DNA of 64,000 nucleotides from Rhizophagus clarus (Eukaryota > Glomeromycota > Glomeromycetes > Glomerales > Glomeraceae): positions 436,501-500,500 of the forward strand of contig BLAL01000011.1 of assembly GCA_015698045.1 (NCBI GenBank), read 5' to 3'. Positions 56,394 through 64,000 of this stretch are shown here, piece by piece. Below the pieces are notes generated by a model. That model was not told the origin of the DNA. It worked only from the letters and a program-made list of their open reading frames with translations, and searched no databases. Numbering within the stretch: the stretch's first letter is position 1; every line of letters begins with the position of its first letter. The position numbers were made by a program, and so were the translations under genes.

Positions 56394-57820
56394 TCATGGT
56401 ACCCTCCAGTTTGGAACCTTTTTCAATGTGTAAAGCTTTTTGGGCAGTAACGATTGTGGCGATTTGTTTATCAGTACTTTTAAGAGTTGCACTGATATTC
56501 ATGATCTTTGTCTCTAGTTGACGTAAACTAGTAAGGATTGTTTCTTTAAATCAGAGAATGGCAGGGTCTTGGTCAAAACAAGGTTCATCCTTATCCATCT
56601 CCTCACTGTGTTGAGTATCACGATCAAGTCTCTTTTGTTGAATGGAGTGAGAAGGTCTTGCAGGTTTATTAGCACCTTTAGATTTAGCAGCATCAGCGTA
56701 CGATTTCTTTAAATTCTTCCAATTATTAGCGCCACTAACAAACTTTTTGCCAGGGGGTTTATTAATATTTTTATTATTGCAAGTAGCAGCCATGTGGAAG
56801 GGGTTACCACAGATGTTACATATGCGATCTGATTCTTGACTCCAATATAATTGACATAAATCTATATTGCCCTTTTTGAATTTGATCGAAAGTTGTAGCA
56901 TAGCCTGTCAATCTTCATCACAAGAGAAGTGAATATATGCGTATCGACATTTAGAATATCTCCCTCTAATCATAGCAGCAGGAATAAAGTAGGATTTAGC
57001 TTTACATTTGAGTAAGACAGGTTCAAGATCATAGCCACTTGTGTTGTAGGCTAGTCCAGATAGTTTGAGAGGAAACTGCTTATGTAAAGTGCGAGCATCT
57101 TGGTTGAGAGACAGAGGAAGAACTCTAACCGTGGCTTTTCTTACATGATATCCCCAGTTAGTCTCAAAATAGGTAAGAGCATCTTGAGATTTGTATGTAA
57201 TATAGGTGATCTGGTAAAAGCCAGCGCCTTTAGTATAGAGTCGCTCGATTTCTTCCAAGATTTTGAAGCTTGCTCTAATTTCAGTAGCTTTTCGGTATGC
57301 AGGGATATCAATCACCTGAATTGTACGATGGTTAGTATTTTCTTTTTGTTGATCAGGAGTCGTGGCTTGCTTATCTGGTTTAAGCGGAGAAATATTAAGG
57401 GTAACATTTTTAATGTCATCCAAGTTTTCGTCTTTAAGTTGCAGGATAATTTCCATTTTAAGAAATTTGTCATAAGAATCCTTGTCATTGAAAATGACTT
57501 TTGCTTGTTTTTGGAGACGCGTAATACCCAAGTTGATGTTGTACTTGACATTATATTTAGCAAAAGCCTCCTTAATGGTGTTAATTTTTGAAGGTTTAGA
57601 ACCAGTAATATTATCAAGTGCCACGAGGACAACATAGTCTAACAGTTTTTCAATAGTGATCGACTGTTGATCAGAATTTTCATTGTTGTCAGAAGGCAGA
57701 TCAACATCCATGGCAGAATTGACAATTTCCTTATCTGGCATTTGGTCATTCTGTTGTTGATCATTTTGATCAGTAACTTTAGGAGTAACTGCAGGAGCTG
57801 CAGGAGCGGGAATACGATAT
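56394..57820 (-). pseudogene. LINE ORF1, first segment (RRM-like region and zinc knuckle)
   Basis: From ATG 57741 the frame encodes 277 residues to TGA (56908-56910). The same frame continues with CNICGNPFHMAATC, a CX2CX4HX4C zinc knuckle, to a second TGA (56551-56553), then goes on (LRQLETKIMNISATLKSTDK..) to the element A insertion. Both TGAs interrupt an otherwise continuous reading. Upstream of 57741 the frame is open (PAPAAPAVTPKVTDQ) to the element B junction, so the true start may be missing. Confidence 0.8.
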
Positions 57821-58590
57821 ATAGGACAAAATAGGGGGTCTGGGACAAGATTTCTGAATAGGTATAATTAGTGTAAGCCTCTCCCAGCTTATTTCCCAAT
57901 ATACGAAATTTATGTAATCTTTTGAGATTCAAATTCGTTTGCAACCTCAGGAAACATATTGAAACCTAATATCGAATTCAGACTTAAGATCAAGCTGGGC
58001 TCAAATCCTGTTAACATACCCATCTTGCCCAAATTTTTTGTTTACAAGATAAAGAAGAACACCATCTTTGTTAACGCGCTGGCCGATTTTTAATCTCAAA
58101 TAATATAATAAAAAAAGTATGCTATATTGCTTGGGTTTAAAAAGGCCAAGAGCACCGAGGACCAAAGTGTCCGAGTGTGCTCGCAGGCCGCAAATGCAAG
58201 CTCATTTTGCATATCAGATTTTATGTTATCCTAAAATTAATTCTAAAGCTGATTCATTAACATAAACAAATCCAGGATAAGTCTCACCTCAAAGAGGTGA
58301 GATTTATCCTGTCCGGTATCCAAATTCTTGATTAAAAAAGAATTGAGTCTATTCTAGCATACCATTATTTTCTTGATATACAGGAAACCATTCTAAAGTC
58401 AATTCATTTAAAAATTCATTAAGAAAAATAAATCTCACCTCTGAGTGACCATATTTATATCGCACCTAAAAGTAATATACAGGAAACCTTTCTAAAGCCA
58501 ATTTGTTTGGAAATTCATTAAGTCAGATAAATCTCACCTCTAAGTCTTACCTTTAAGTCTAACCTTTAGGCGAAAAAAATAAGTCTTACC
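57820..58590. repeat. Left terminal repeat region of element B
   Basis: It contains CCTCCCAGCTT and the blocks shared with element A. A hairpin at 58274-58310 (AAGTCTCACCTC/GAGGTGAGATTT) sits where A has a different-sequence hairpin. TCTCACCTC-type sub-repeats follow to 58590. Its inverted partner would be outside the window. Confidence 0.65.
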
Positions 58591-58767
58591 TCAAAGTATA
58601 ACCTTTTCATTATATTGATCATATATCAAGGCCTTATCCCGAAAAATATTCACATAACAAATCTGATAATTGCTTTTATTACAATAGTTATATAAGTCAT
58701 TATCAATCCCTGGAGGTTTATTTATCTTTGTAGGTCTACCACATGCTCTGTATGGTAGGCACAACAT
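58591..58767 (-). CDS. Small Cys-containing protein of element B
   Basis: The 58-residue frame from ATG 58767 reads MLCLPYRACGRPTKINKPPG, later NIFRDKALIYDQYNEKV. It parallels the element A zinc protein (CGKPT, RDRAL) in sequence, strand and position next to the left terminal repeat. The N-terminal Cys-rich part of A's protein is absent. Confidence 0.6.
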   Translation of the reverse strand: MLCLPYRACGRPTKINKPPGIDNDLYNYCNKSNYQICYVNIFRDKALIYDQYNEKVIL

Positions 58768-58892
58768 AGCCCCTATTTTCTCATAAATTTGAAAATATAA
58801 AAAAGGTAATTAAACATTAGAGGTCATAGGATTAAATATTTTAAATTGAGAAAAGTTTACACGATATATAACAGGTGAGACTTATTGATAAC

Positions 58893-59078
58893 ATGCCTAG
58901 ATCAGATAAAAAAGATACTACATGTGTTTGCTGTGGATATAAATTTACAAGACCAGCTAAACTTCGTTAGCATTATCAAAGTAATAAAAATCAATACAAT
59001 CAGCCACCAGAAGATAATACTCAAAGGAGTGTACCCAGACCTCTATCACTAACACCCGCTCCAGTAGTCCATGCCTGA
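58893..59078 (+). pseudogene. Zinc-finger ORF of element B with in-frame TAG
   Basis: MPRSDKKDTTCVCCGYKFTR then PAKLR is followed by TAG (58968-58970); the frame continues HYQSNKNQYNQPPED to TGA at 59076. The pattern C..CG..F..P..L+.H matches element A's finger, but the last Cys is missing. The TAG lies directly before the zinc-binding His, so the finger is lost unless it is read through. Confidence 0.5.
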
Positions 59079-59694
59079 GGAAAGGATCGAAGAAGGGAGA
59101 AACCTGAGCCTATTCAAGCTCCCATGTTGTCAGAGCTGACCTCTGGTCGCCTGTGGCCAAAGCCCCAGTATACATCCTAACTCCATTTGGAACTCGATCA
59201 GATCTCCTATCCAGTTAGCCTCCCAGCGCCTTTATGGCGTGTCTCTAACAATACCATAGATAAAACCCTATCCATACCATACCTACCTATCTGTTCCATC
59301 TGTTTTATACATCTGTTCTATACAAACATACTAAGAACAAGATAAAACAAAGAATAAAGAAGAAATAAGGACATGGAACAGATGGAACAAATGGAACAGA
59401 TAAATAAAAAAAATAATCAGACCGATTATTCCCAGAAATATTTTTTATTTTGGGGTATCTGATCTGTTCCATCCGTTCCATCTGTTCCGTTCACAAGAAC
59501 ATACCCAAATGCCTCACTAAGCCTAATATGATATGTGAAAAATACCCTATTACCTAGTATGAATTCCTATATATATTCCTCATACTAGTCCTCATACCAG
59601 TTGCCCATATTGTCACCTGCTCGTATCTAGATGTATTAACCTCAGAGGTGGCTATACCTCCCAATAGCATACAAATATACCAAAAAAATATAAC
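59079..59694. other. Element B spacer with GGAACAGAT repeats
   Basis: The zinc-finger frame stays open after its TGA for ~100 bases (59079-59180), hinting at further lost coding. From 59285 to 59510, TCTGTTCCATCTGTT-type motifs occur in both orientations, able to form a long hairpin. CCTCCCAATAGCATAC at 59668 is shared with element A. Confidence 0.5.
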
Positions 59695-60792
59695 CTATTT
59701 TGTATTATTATAAATGTGTACTAGATTGGGGACGTCTTCTTGTAATTTATCAGCTGGCTCCCATGTAGATTCGTCTTCTGGATAGCGCTCCCATTTGACT
59801 AAGTATTGGAGCTGACCCTTTCTAGTACGGTGGTTGAGAATTTTCTCAGGTACATATCTTTCTGGCTGACCTCTTATTACTGAATCAGGTGGAGGCTTTT
59901 CATTGATAGGAATGACTTGCAGTTCTTTTCTAGTATATGCACATCTAGATACTCCTAACCTGCCATGTGATCCATCAAGTAAATATGTAGGTGGTTGTTC
60001 AGGAGAAAGGATAAGCTTTTTAATTATACGAACTTTTGGGTCCCATTTAATATCTCCTGTTCTAAACTTACCATGTACTTTTTTTCCAAGTACTGATATA
60101 GGTTCAAGAAGTTTGGTTCGAACTAGTGTATCTTCTAGTAGTAACTCTGTATTTTTATCAATTTTAGGTGAACCTTCTGGGATTTTAGGTGAGTCTCTTT
60201 GCCACTGTTCATCTACTAATCTTACTATATCATGGAAATCTTCAGACCATTCAACTGATGTCTCACCAGTTTTTAGTTCCTGTGCTGTCATCCTTTTAAG
60301 AAGTGGTTCTTGTATAGCCTGAATTGCCCTTTCTGCATATGACTGCTGTTTGTGACGTCCAGGTTCGCCAAATCTCATCATAACTCCAATGCTATTAAGG
60401 AAAAAATCACGTATTTGTGAGTTAGTAAATTCTGAACCAGAATCAGTTTCTAGTCTATGAATAGGAGGTTGGATACGACTACGTCCATATATTTTAATAA
60501 ATGCTTTTAATACGCTATTAGCTGTCTTATTTTTGATAGGCTCAGCATCTACTCGTCTTCTGGATATTTCTACTACTACGAGAAAATAATGGTATCCTTT
60601 GGGATCTATAGGCATTTTTTCTAAATCAAACTGCTGGGTAGCATTTTCTTTCCAAACGATTACTTTTGGACGTTCAGATCTTTTTTCTTTAAGAGGTTAT
60701 CAATAGATGTTATAATGCTCTTGATCTTTAAGAAGACGTGCTGGTACCTCTGATAGGTTATAAAATTTGTAATACCTCTCTAAAGGGGTCAT
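59695..60792 (-). CDS. DDE integrase with C-terminal chromodomain (element B), broken near its 5' end
   Basis: From ATG 60615 there are 306 residues: HRLETDSGSEFTN (Asp 58) and QQSYAERAIQAIQ (Glu 95; 36 residues between), then TGDIKWDPKVR, PPTYLLDGSHGRLG and RKELQVIP, which align with element A's integrase, and a chromodomain at about 252-300 (ILNHRTRKGQLQYLVKWERY, STWEPADKL). Upstream the frame extends through QQFDLEKMPID (a candidate first catalytic Asp) to two adjacent stops at ~60700. Before them a coding-like piece starts at ATG 60792 (MTPLERYYKFYNLSEVPARL). The gene is probably 60792-59695 with frameshifts, or spliced. Chromodomains in integrases can bias insertion to chromatin marks. 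Confidence 0.8.
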
Positions 60793-60837
60793 ATTGCTTA
60801 AATTAAAGATTTACTTCTAGAATTCAAATTTGTGGTC

Positions 60838-61152
60838 ATGACAGAGATATATTGTGCAAAGTGTAAAAAGAAGACAGAAACATCTTCAGAAGTTCAGGAT
60901 ATGACTGATAAAGGTCGATATCGAATTCATGGTGATTGTATTATTTGTGGAACACATAAGAACACTCTTACTAGTGAAAATTGGGAGATTAAAACACATA
61001 GTAAAAGAGAAATTCTAGACGCTAAGAAAAAAAGAAAGAAGACGGCTATGAATAAGAAAGCTAAGAAACTTGGTCTTAAAATTTTAGATGCTAATGAGAA
61101 TGTTCAGACTTATATTAAGAGGTATTTAAGAGAAGCGACAAAAGAGGGTTAA
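60838..61152 (+). CDS. Zinc-ribbon protein (DUF5679-like)
   Basis: 104 residues from ATG 60838: YCAKCKKKTET, then GDCIICGTHKN, then a Lys-rich helical tail. The YC.KCK.KTET...G.C..CGT.K pattern resembles the small zinc ribbons (DUF5679) found in Polintons and large DNA viruses; this assignment is from memory of the family pattern and needs a profile search. The 45-bp gap to the divergent integrase start is a likely shared promoter. Confidence 0.65.
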   Translation: MTEIYCAKCKKKTETSSEVQDMTDKGRYRIHGDCIICGTHKNTLTSENWEIKTHSKREILDAKKKRKKTAMNKKAKKLGLKILDANENVQTYIKRYLREATKEG

Positions 61153-61263
61153 TTACGATTTTTTTTTCGAAAAATCCTAAAATTATAATTAAAGATAAGG
61201 GTATAATAAAGTAAATCATATAATAAATATTCAAAAATAAACATATCTATTATATACTAAAAA

Positions 61264-61842
61264 ATGTATACTGACATTGCTACATTCTTAGATGTATCTC
61301 CAAAATGGGTAGAAAATTGGCTAAATACTTCAACCAGCCACATTGTTAATACTTCATTCGAGAGAACAGATATATTTCAGATACATGAAATTGCTCGTAA
61401 CATCATGTATTATCTTGATCAGCTTGCCGAAGAAGACTACTGGAAAGCTGTAGTAGATTATAAGAATAGTAAGGAAGAATTAGATCATGCTTATAATAAA
61501 TATTCAGGTACAAATAAAGCTCTTAAAGATTCTCTATATAAAAAATTTATGGATTTGGCCGATAAAAAAGAAAAAGCCTTTGCATATCAAGTAGAGATAG
61601 AAAAAATTTTATTACAAGGTGGATTTGCATATAAGAAAGATGGAAGAGAAAAAAATCGTATACTTGATAATATTCGAATACTGGCTAATGGATTAGACCC
61701 TTATGAAATCCCAACATGGTTTGAAGAACCAATTTGGCAACCAGATTACTAGGGAGATGAAGATCCAGATGATCCTGCAAACTGGCAATCAGAGTACTCA
61801 GAGGATCCAAGTGATTTTGATGAAGATCCAGATTACCCTTAG
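61264..61842 (+). CDS. Hypothetical acidic-tailed protein of element B with in-frame TAG
   Basis: 162 residues to TAG (61750-61752): an N-terminal region (DVSPKWVENWLNTSTSH), a Lys/Glu helical middle and FEEPIWQPDY. The frame continues for 29 codons of the same acidic style (GDEDPDDPANWQSEYSEDPS..) to TAG at 61840. The first TAG is probably a CAG or similar codon mutated, or it is read through. It ends 34 bp before the convergent protease gene. Function unknown. Confidence 0.65.
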
Positions 61843-61876
61843 AATATGTTGAATGGATCTAATTTTATATTTTTTT

Positions 61877-62567
61877 TTATGTTCGATTTGCATCTGGAAT
61901 TATGGGAATAAAATAGTCTTTATTATTGCAAGTAAGAGCGATATGCTTTCTAGATTTATGAATATCATAATTATACCTTTTAAGACATGTTCGGCTTAAA
62001 CCAATTTCTCTATACTTATATCCTTTCAGAACTACAAGGTCTTCTTTAATAATACATCCTGGTAAAAGCTCTATCGATACATTTTTTACTATACCAAGTG
62101 TTTCACTTGGCCCTGATGCACCAGTAATGCTATGCTTTATAGATTTATCAGCTTTTAGTTTTAGTTCTGGAACTGCTTCTTCTTGGATCCAAGAGACATT
62201 AGCACAGGAATCTGCTAAACACTGAATATCTACCCCATTTACAATTCCATTTATAGCCAAAAGATCTTTAGTATTTTCTAATCGAGCAACATCAATATCC
62301 ATAGCCATTGGACCTAAATATTTCTCTTGTACTTCTGGTTGTTCTTGAGGAGCACTTTCATAATTTTCTAATATTTTATAGACGATCTCCTGAATAATCT
62401 TTCTGATATCAGCAAGCTTTAGGAGATTTATAAACTCCGTTTTAGTAAAGTTTGTTGGTGGAATTTTCACCACGCCAGTCGATTTAGATGTCAATTTAGA
62501 TGTCGATTTAGATATTGATTTAGATGCAGAACTAGGGTTTAACGTCTTACTTTTATTTGAAACTATC
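61877..62567 (-). CDS. Retropepsin-like protease of element B
   Basis: The open frame follows the Gag frame by a -1 shift at an A9 run (62568-62576). An S/K/T-rich linker, a helical segment (FINLLKLADIRKIIQEIVYK) and the core VDIQCLADSCANVSWI, HSITGASGPSETLG and VVLKGYKYREIGL follow. The usual catalytic DSG/DTG is DSC here, so activity is doubtful. No ATG near its start; the frame enters from Gag. Confidence 0.72.
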
Positions 62568-64000
62568 TTTTTTTTTGGACAAGCATAATTTCTCCATTCT
62601 CACCTTGAACAAGTTCTATAAGTACACCTCGAATAGCATTGGAAGTATCCATAGGATCATCATGATCATCCAAGGAAAGTTCACGCATTGCCCTATTTAA
62701 CTCATCATCTTCACGTCTTTCTCTAGCTTTTGCGATTCTTTTAGCAATCTTACCAGCTAATCTTTGTGCTAATGTATTTCTAGGAGCAAGTCCACCTGAT
62801 GCATAATCGAATAGCTGTTATAAATGTCTATCATCATCCCTATCATTATCAAACGGATTAGGACCTTCATCAGGATAGGGATTATGTTCTGTAATATCAT
62901 TATCATAATAATATCGAGGCTTAAGTTTAGGTCTATAAACAGGCTTTACATCTCGAGCCTTAAGACTTTCCTGTAATTGATGAATTTGGGATTGAAACCC
63001 TTTAGCCTGTTGTTGCAACAATCGACTCATTTCTCCTTGGGTAACTGCATGGTGTTGGACTGGTTTTAATATAACTGGCTCCTGACTTAACTGGTGGCAA
63101 TTGCTCTGGAATAATTTGTCTATCCCTCTGATACTGTATATTTTCTCATCTTTCTCTACCAAGACGTAATTCAGCCTTTCTTTTTTCAACTCGTTCAAGA
63201 CCTACCAATTCCTCTATAGCCCGTTCAGCACCAATTCTTTCAGCCTCAATAGCACAATCATCATTCAGACCTCTTAAAAACTGATTAACTAAAACATCAT
63301 TACCATAACCTAATAACTCAGCACTTCTTCTAACTTTATCATAGAAATCTCGAACAGGTATATTTTCTTGAAAAAGATTACCAAATCTTAACTGGCGTCT
63401 AGCATTCTGTTGTGTAGGAAATTCATTGCGCATTTTAATTAGAACATGACAGGGAAAAGCTGGGATTACATATGGGTGACCGAAACCTGCTCCACCAGCA
63501 ATTGCAACACCAGCTCCAGCTGCACCACCAATAACATTGTGGTTAAGAGGATTATTAGTAAACTCTATACCAGCCCGATTTAGCCAAATATCTCTATTCC
63601 CTTCTGTGGCATAATCAGGCCAAACATTAGTAACTAGAACATTAGCACCTACACCACCAGGTGCCATAATATTTCTTGCACCAGAAGGGTTAACCCATGT
63701 ATTTACTGGACAATTAGTAGCATTACCAGCCAAAGCCTTAAATGCCACCTCATCACCATGTGCAGCACGAAGAAGAATATTTCTAAGCTTAACTCTCTTT
63801 CCTAAAATATTACTATCATACCATCTGGCAGCTGGACCAGTTAAGCAAGCACGAAGTATACCCATAGCTTTCTCCCAACCAGCTGGATTACCAGCAACAG
63901 CTGATGGATCAATTCCAATACTATGAATATAGCCCTTATATAACTCAAAGAATCTCTCAAGATCATCGTCATCATTTCCAGCAAAAACTGGCATTCCTAT
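62563..64000 (-). pseudogene. Gag-like protein of element B (5' end outside or at window edge)
   Basis: From ATG 63994 the frame begins MPVFAGNDDDDLERFFELYK with GWEKAMGILRACLTGPAARW, a typical Gag capsid start, includes an unusual Gly/Ala-rich insertion, and ends RLGRER at TGA 63146. Coding similarity continues through a shift into a 126-codon frame (63198-62818: TQGEMSRLLQQQAKGFQSQI..), a TAA (62818-62820), and then an Arg/Lys-rich tail (LAQRLAGKIAKRIAKARERR) to TAG 62563. Two stops and one shift mark decay. No zinc knuckle was seen. Confidence 0.7.
62566..62577 (-). promoter_or_regulatory. Candidate -1 frameshift site, Gag to protease (element B)
   Basis: On the minus strand, CAA AAA AAA AGA is followed by the TAG stop of Gag (62565-62563). 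Slipping back one base on the A9 run enters the protease frame. Position and direction match element A. Confidence 0.6.

Larger units (their letters stand above)
40034..57820 (-). mobile_element. LINE retrotransposon (APE, RT, RNase H), decayed and multiply interrupted
   Basis: The 3' end is at the left: an A-rich (AATAAA)-type tail directly follows the GTAAG of the last microexon unit on the opposite strand. ORF2 lies at 45788-40449; ORF1 is split into 45849-45801, 48885-48638 and ~57820-56394. It is interrupted by the hAT-like element 45858-48637 and element A 48887-56393. The 5' end is cut by element B at ~57820, so any further 5' sequence lies outside the window. Confidence 0.9.
57820..64000. 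mobile_element. Element B: second Gag-Pro-integrase TIR element (left part)
   Basis: It starts at about 57820 with TAGGACAAAATAGGGGGTCT, a diverged version of element A's end, and shares internal blocks (CTGTTAACATACCCATCTTG, GACCAAAGTGTCCGAG). Genes present: small zinc protein, zinc finger, integrase with chromodomain, zinc ribbon, acidic ORF, retropepsin, Gag. Gene order and strands differ from A. Several genes carry stops or shifts, so this copy is older. The right end lies outside the window. Confidence 0.8.

Noticed and set aside
57100-57591. 163-codon plus-strand ORF
   Set aside because: Antisense to the LINE ORF1, which has a zinc knuckle and continuous homology-like structure; the plus frame has no domain.
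48887-64000. Canonical Polinton/Maverick
   Set aside because: No PolB, packaging ATPase or jelly-roll capsid was recognised, the TSD of A is 5 bp and not 6, and Gag plus retropepsin are not Polinton genes.

Overview
The window is very AT-rich eukaryotic DNA, most likely from an arbuscular mycorrhizal fungus (Glomeromycotina, Rhizophagus-like). Pointers are short AT-rich spliceosomal introns, a decayed BTB-BACK-TLDc gene of the kind greatly expanded in these fungi, an APE/RT/RNase H LINE, dense MITEs and large A+T tandem repeats. The species call is inference. No rRNA, convincing tRNA, CRISPR array or bacterial-type operon was seen.

Bases 1-8540 are repeats: a ~108-bp tandem array split by a hAT-type MITE with a perfect 8-bp target duplication, a ~940-bp foldback palindrome, a smaller foldback and gene-poor DNA. 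Bases 8550-31830 hold six dispersed paralogs of one unrecognised family (8550+, 14545+, 18280+, 20570-, 27549+, 31187-). They share a ~115-residue C-terminal domain, and four carry Met-initiated 20-residue N-terminal repeats. Between them lie more MITEs, minisatellites, a purine-strand array, a BTB-BACK-TLDc pseudogene, a Cys-rich protein gene and a small broken gene.

Bases 31830-40030 hold a probable divergent pair of intron-rich genes. The right-hand one (37400+) is the most unusual signal here. After two small exons come 23 successive exon candidates of exactly 3 nt, each between an acceptor AG and a GTAAGT/GTAAAT donor, separated by ~75-115-nt introns that mostly carry a CTAAC-like branch site. 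Spliced in phase 1 they form one stop-free frame. A LINE 3' tail abuts the donor of the last unit.

From ~40034 to ~57820 a decayed LINE runs on the minus strand. It is interrupted by a 2.78-kb non-autonomous hAT-like element (8-bp TSD GATGAAGC) and by a 7.5-kb element A (5-bp TSD TCATG, ~910-bp terminal inverted repeats). Removing both rejoins LINE ORF1 in frame up to its stop, 12 nt before ORF2. Its 5' side is cut by a related element B that runs off the window. A and B have long inverted termini, a Polinton/Ginger-like DDE integrase, a retrovirus-like Gag, a retropepsin and small zinc proteins, but no room for a reverse transcriptase in A and none seen in B. Gag and protease are linked by -1 slippery sites in both, and element A has a second slippery site leading into a zinc finger. 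This looks like a hybrid of retrotransposon Gag-Pro and Polinton-type machinery.
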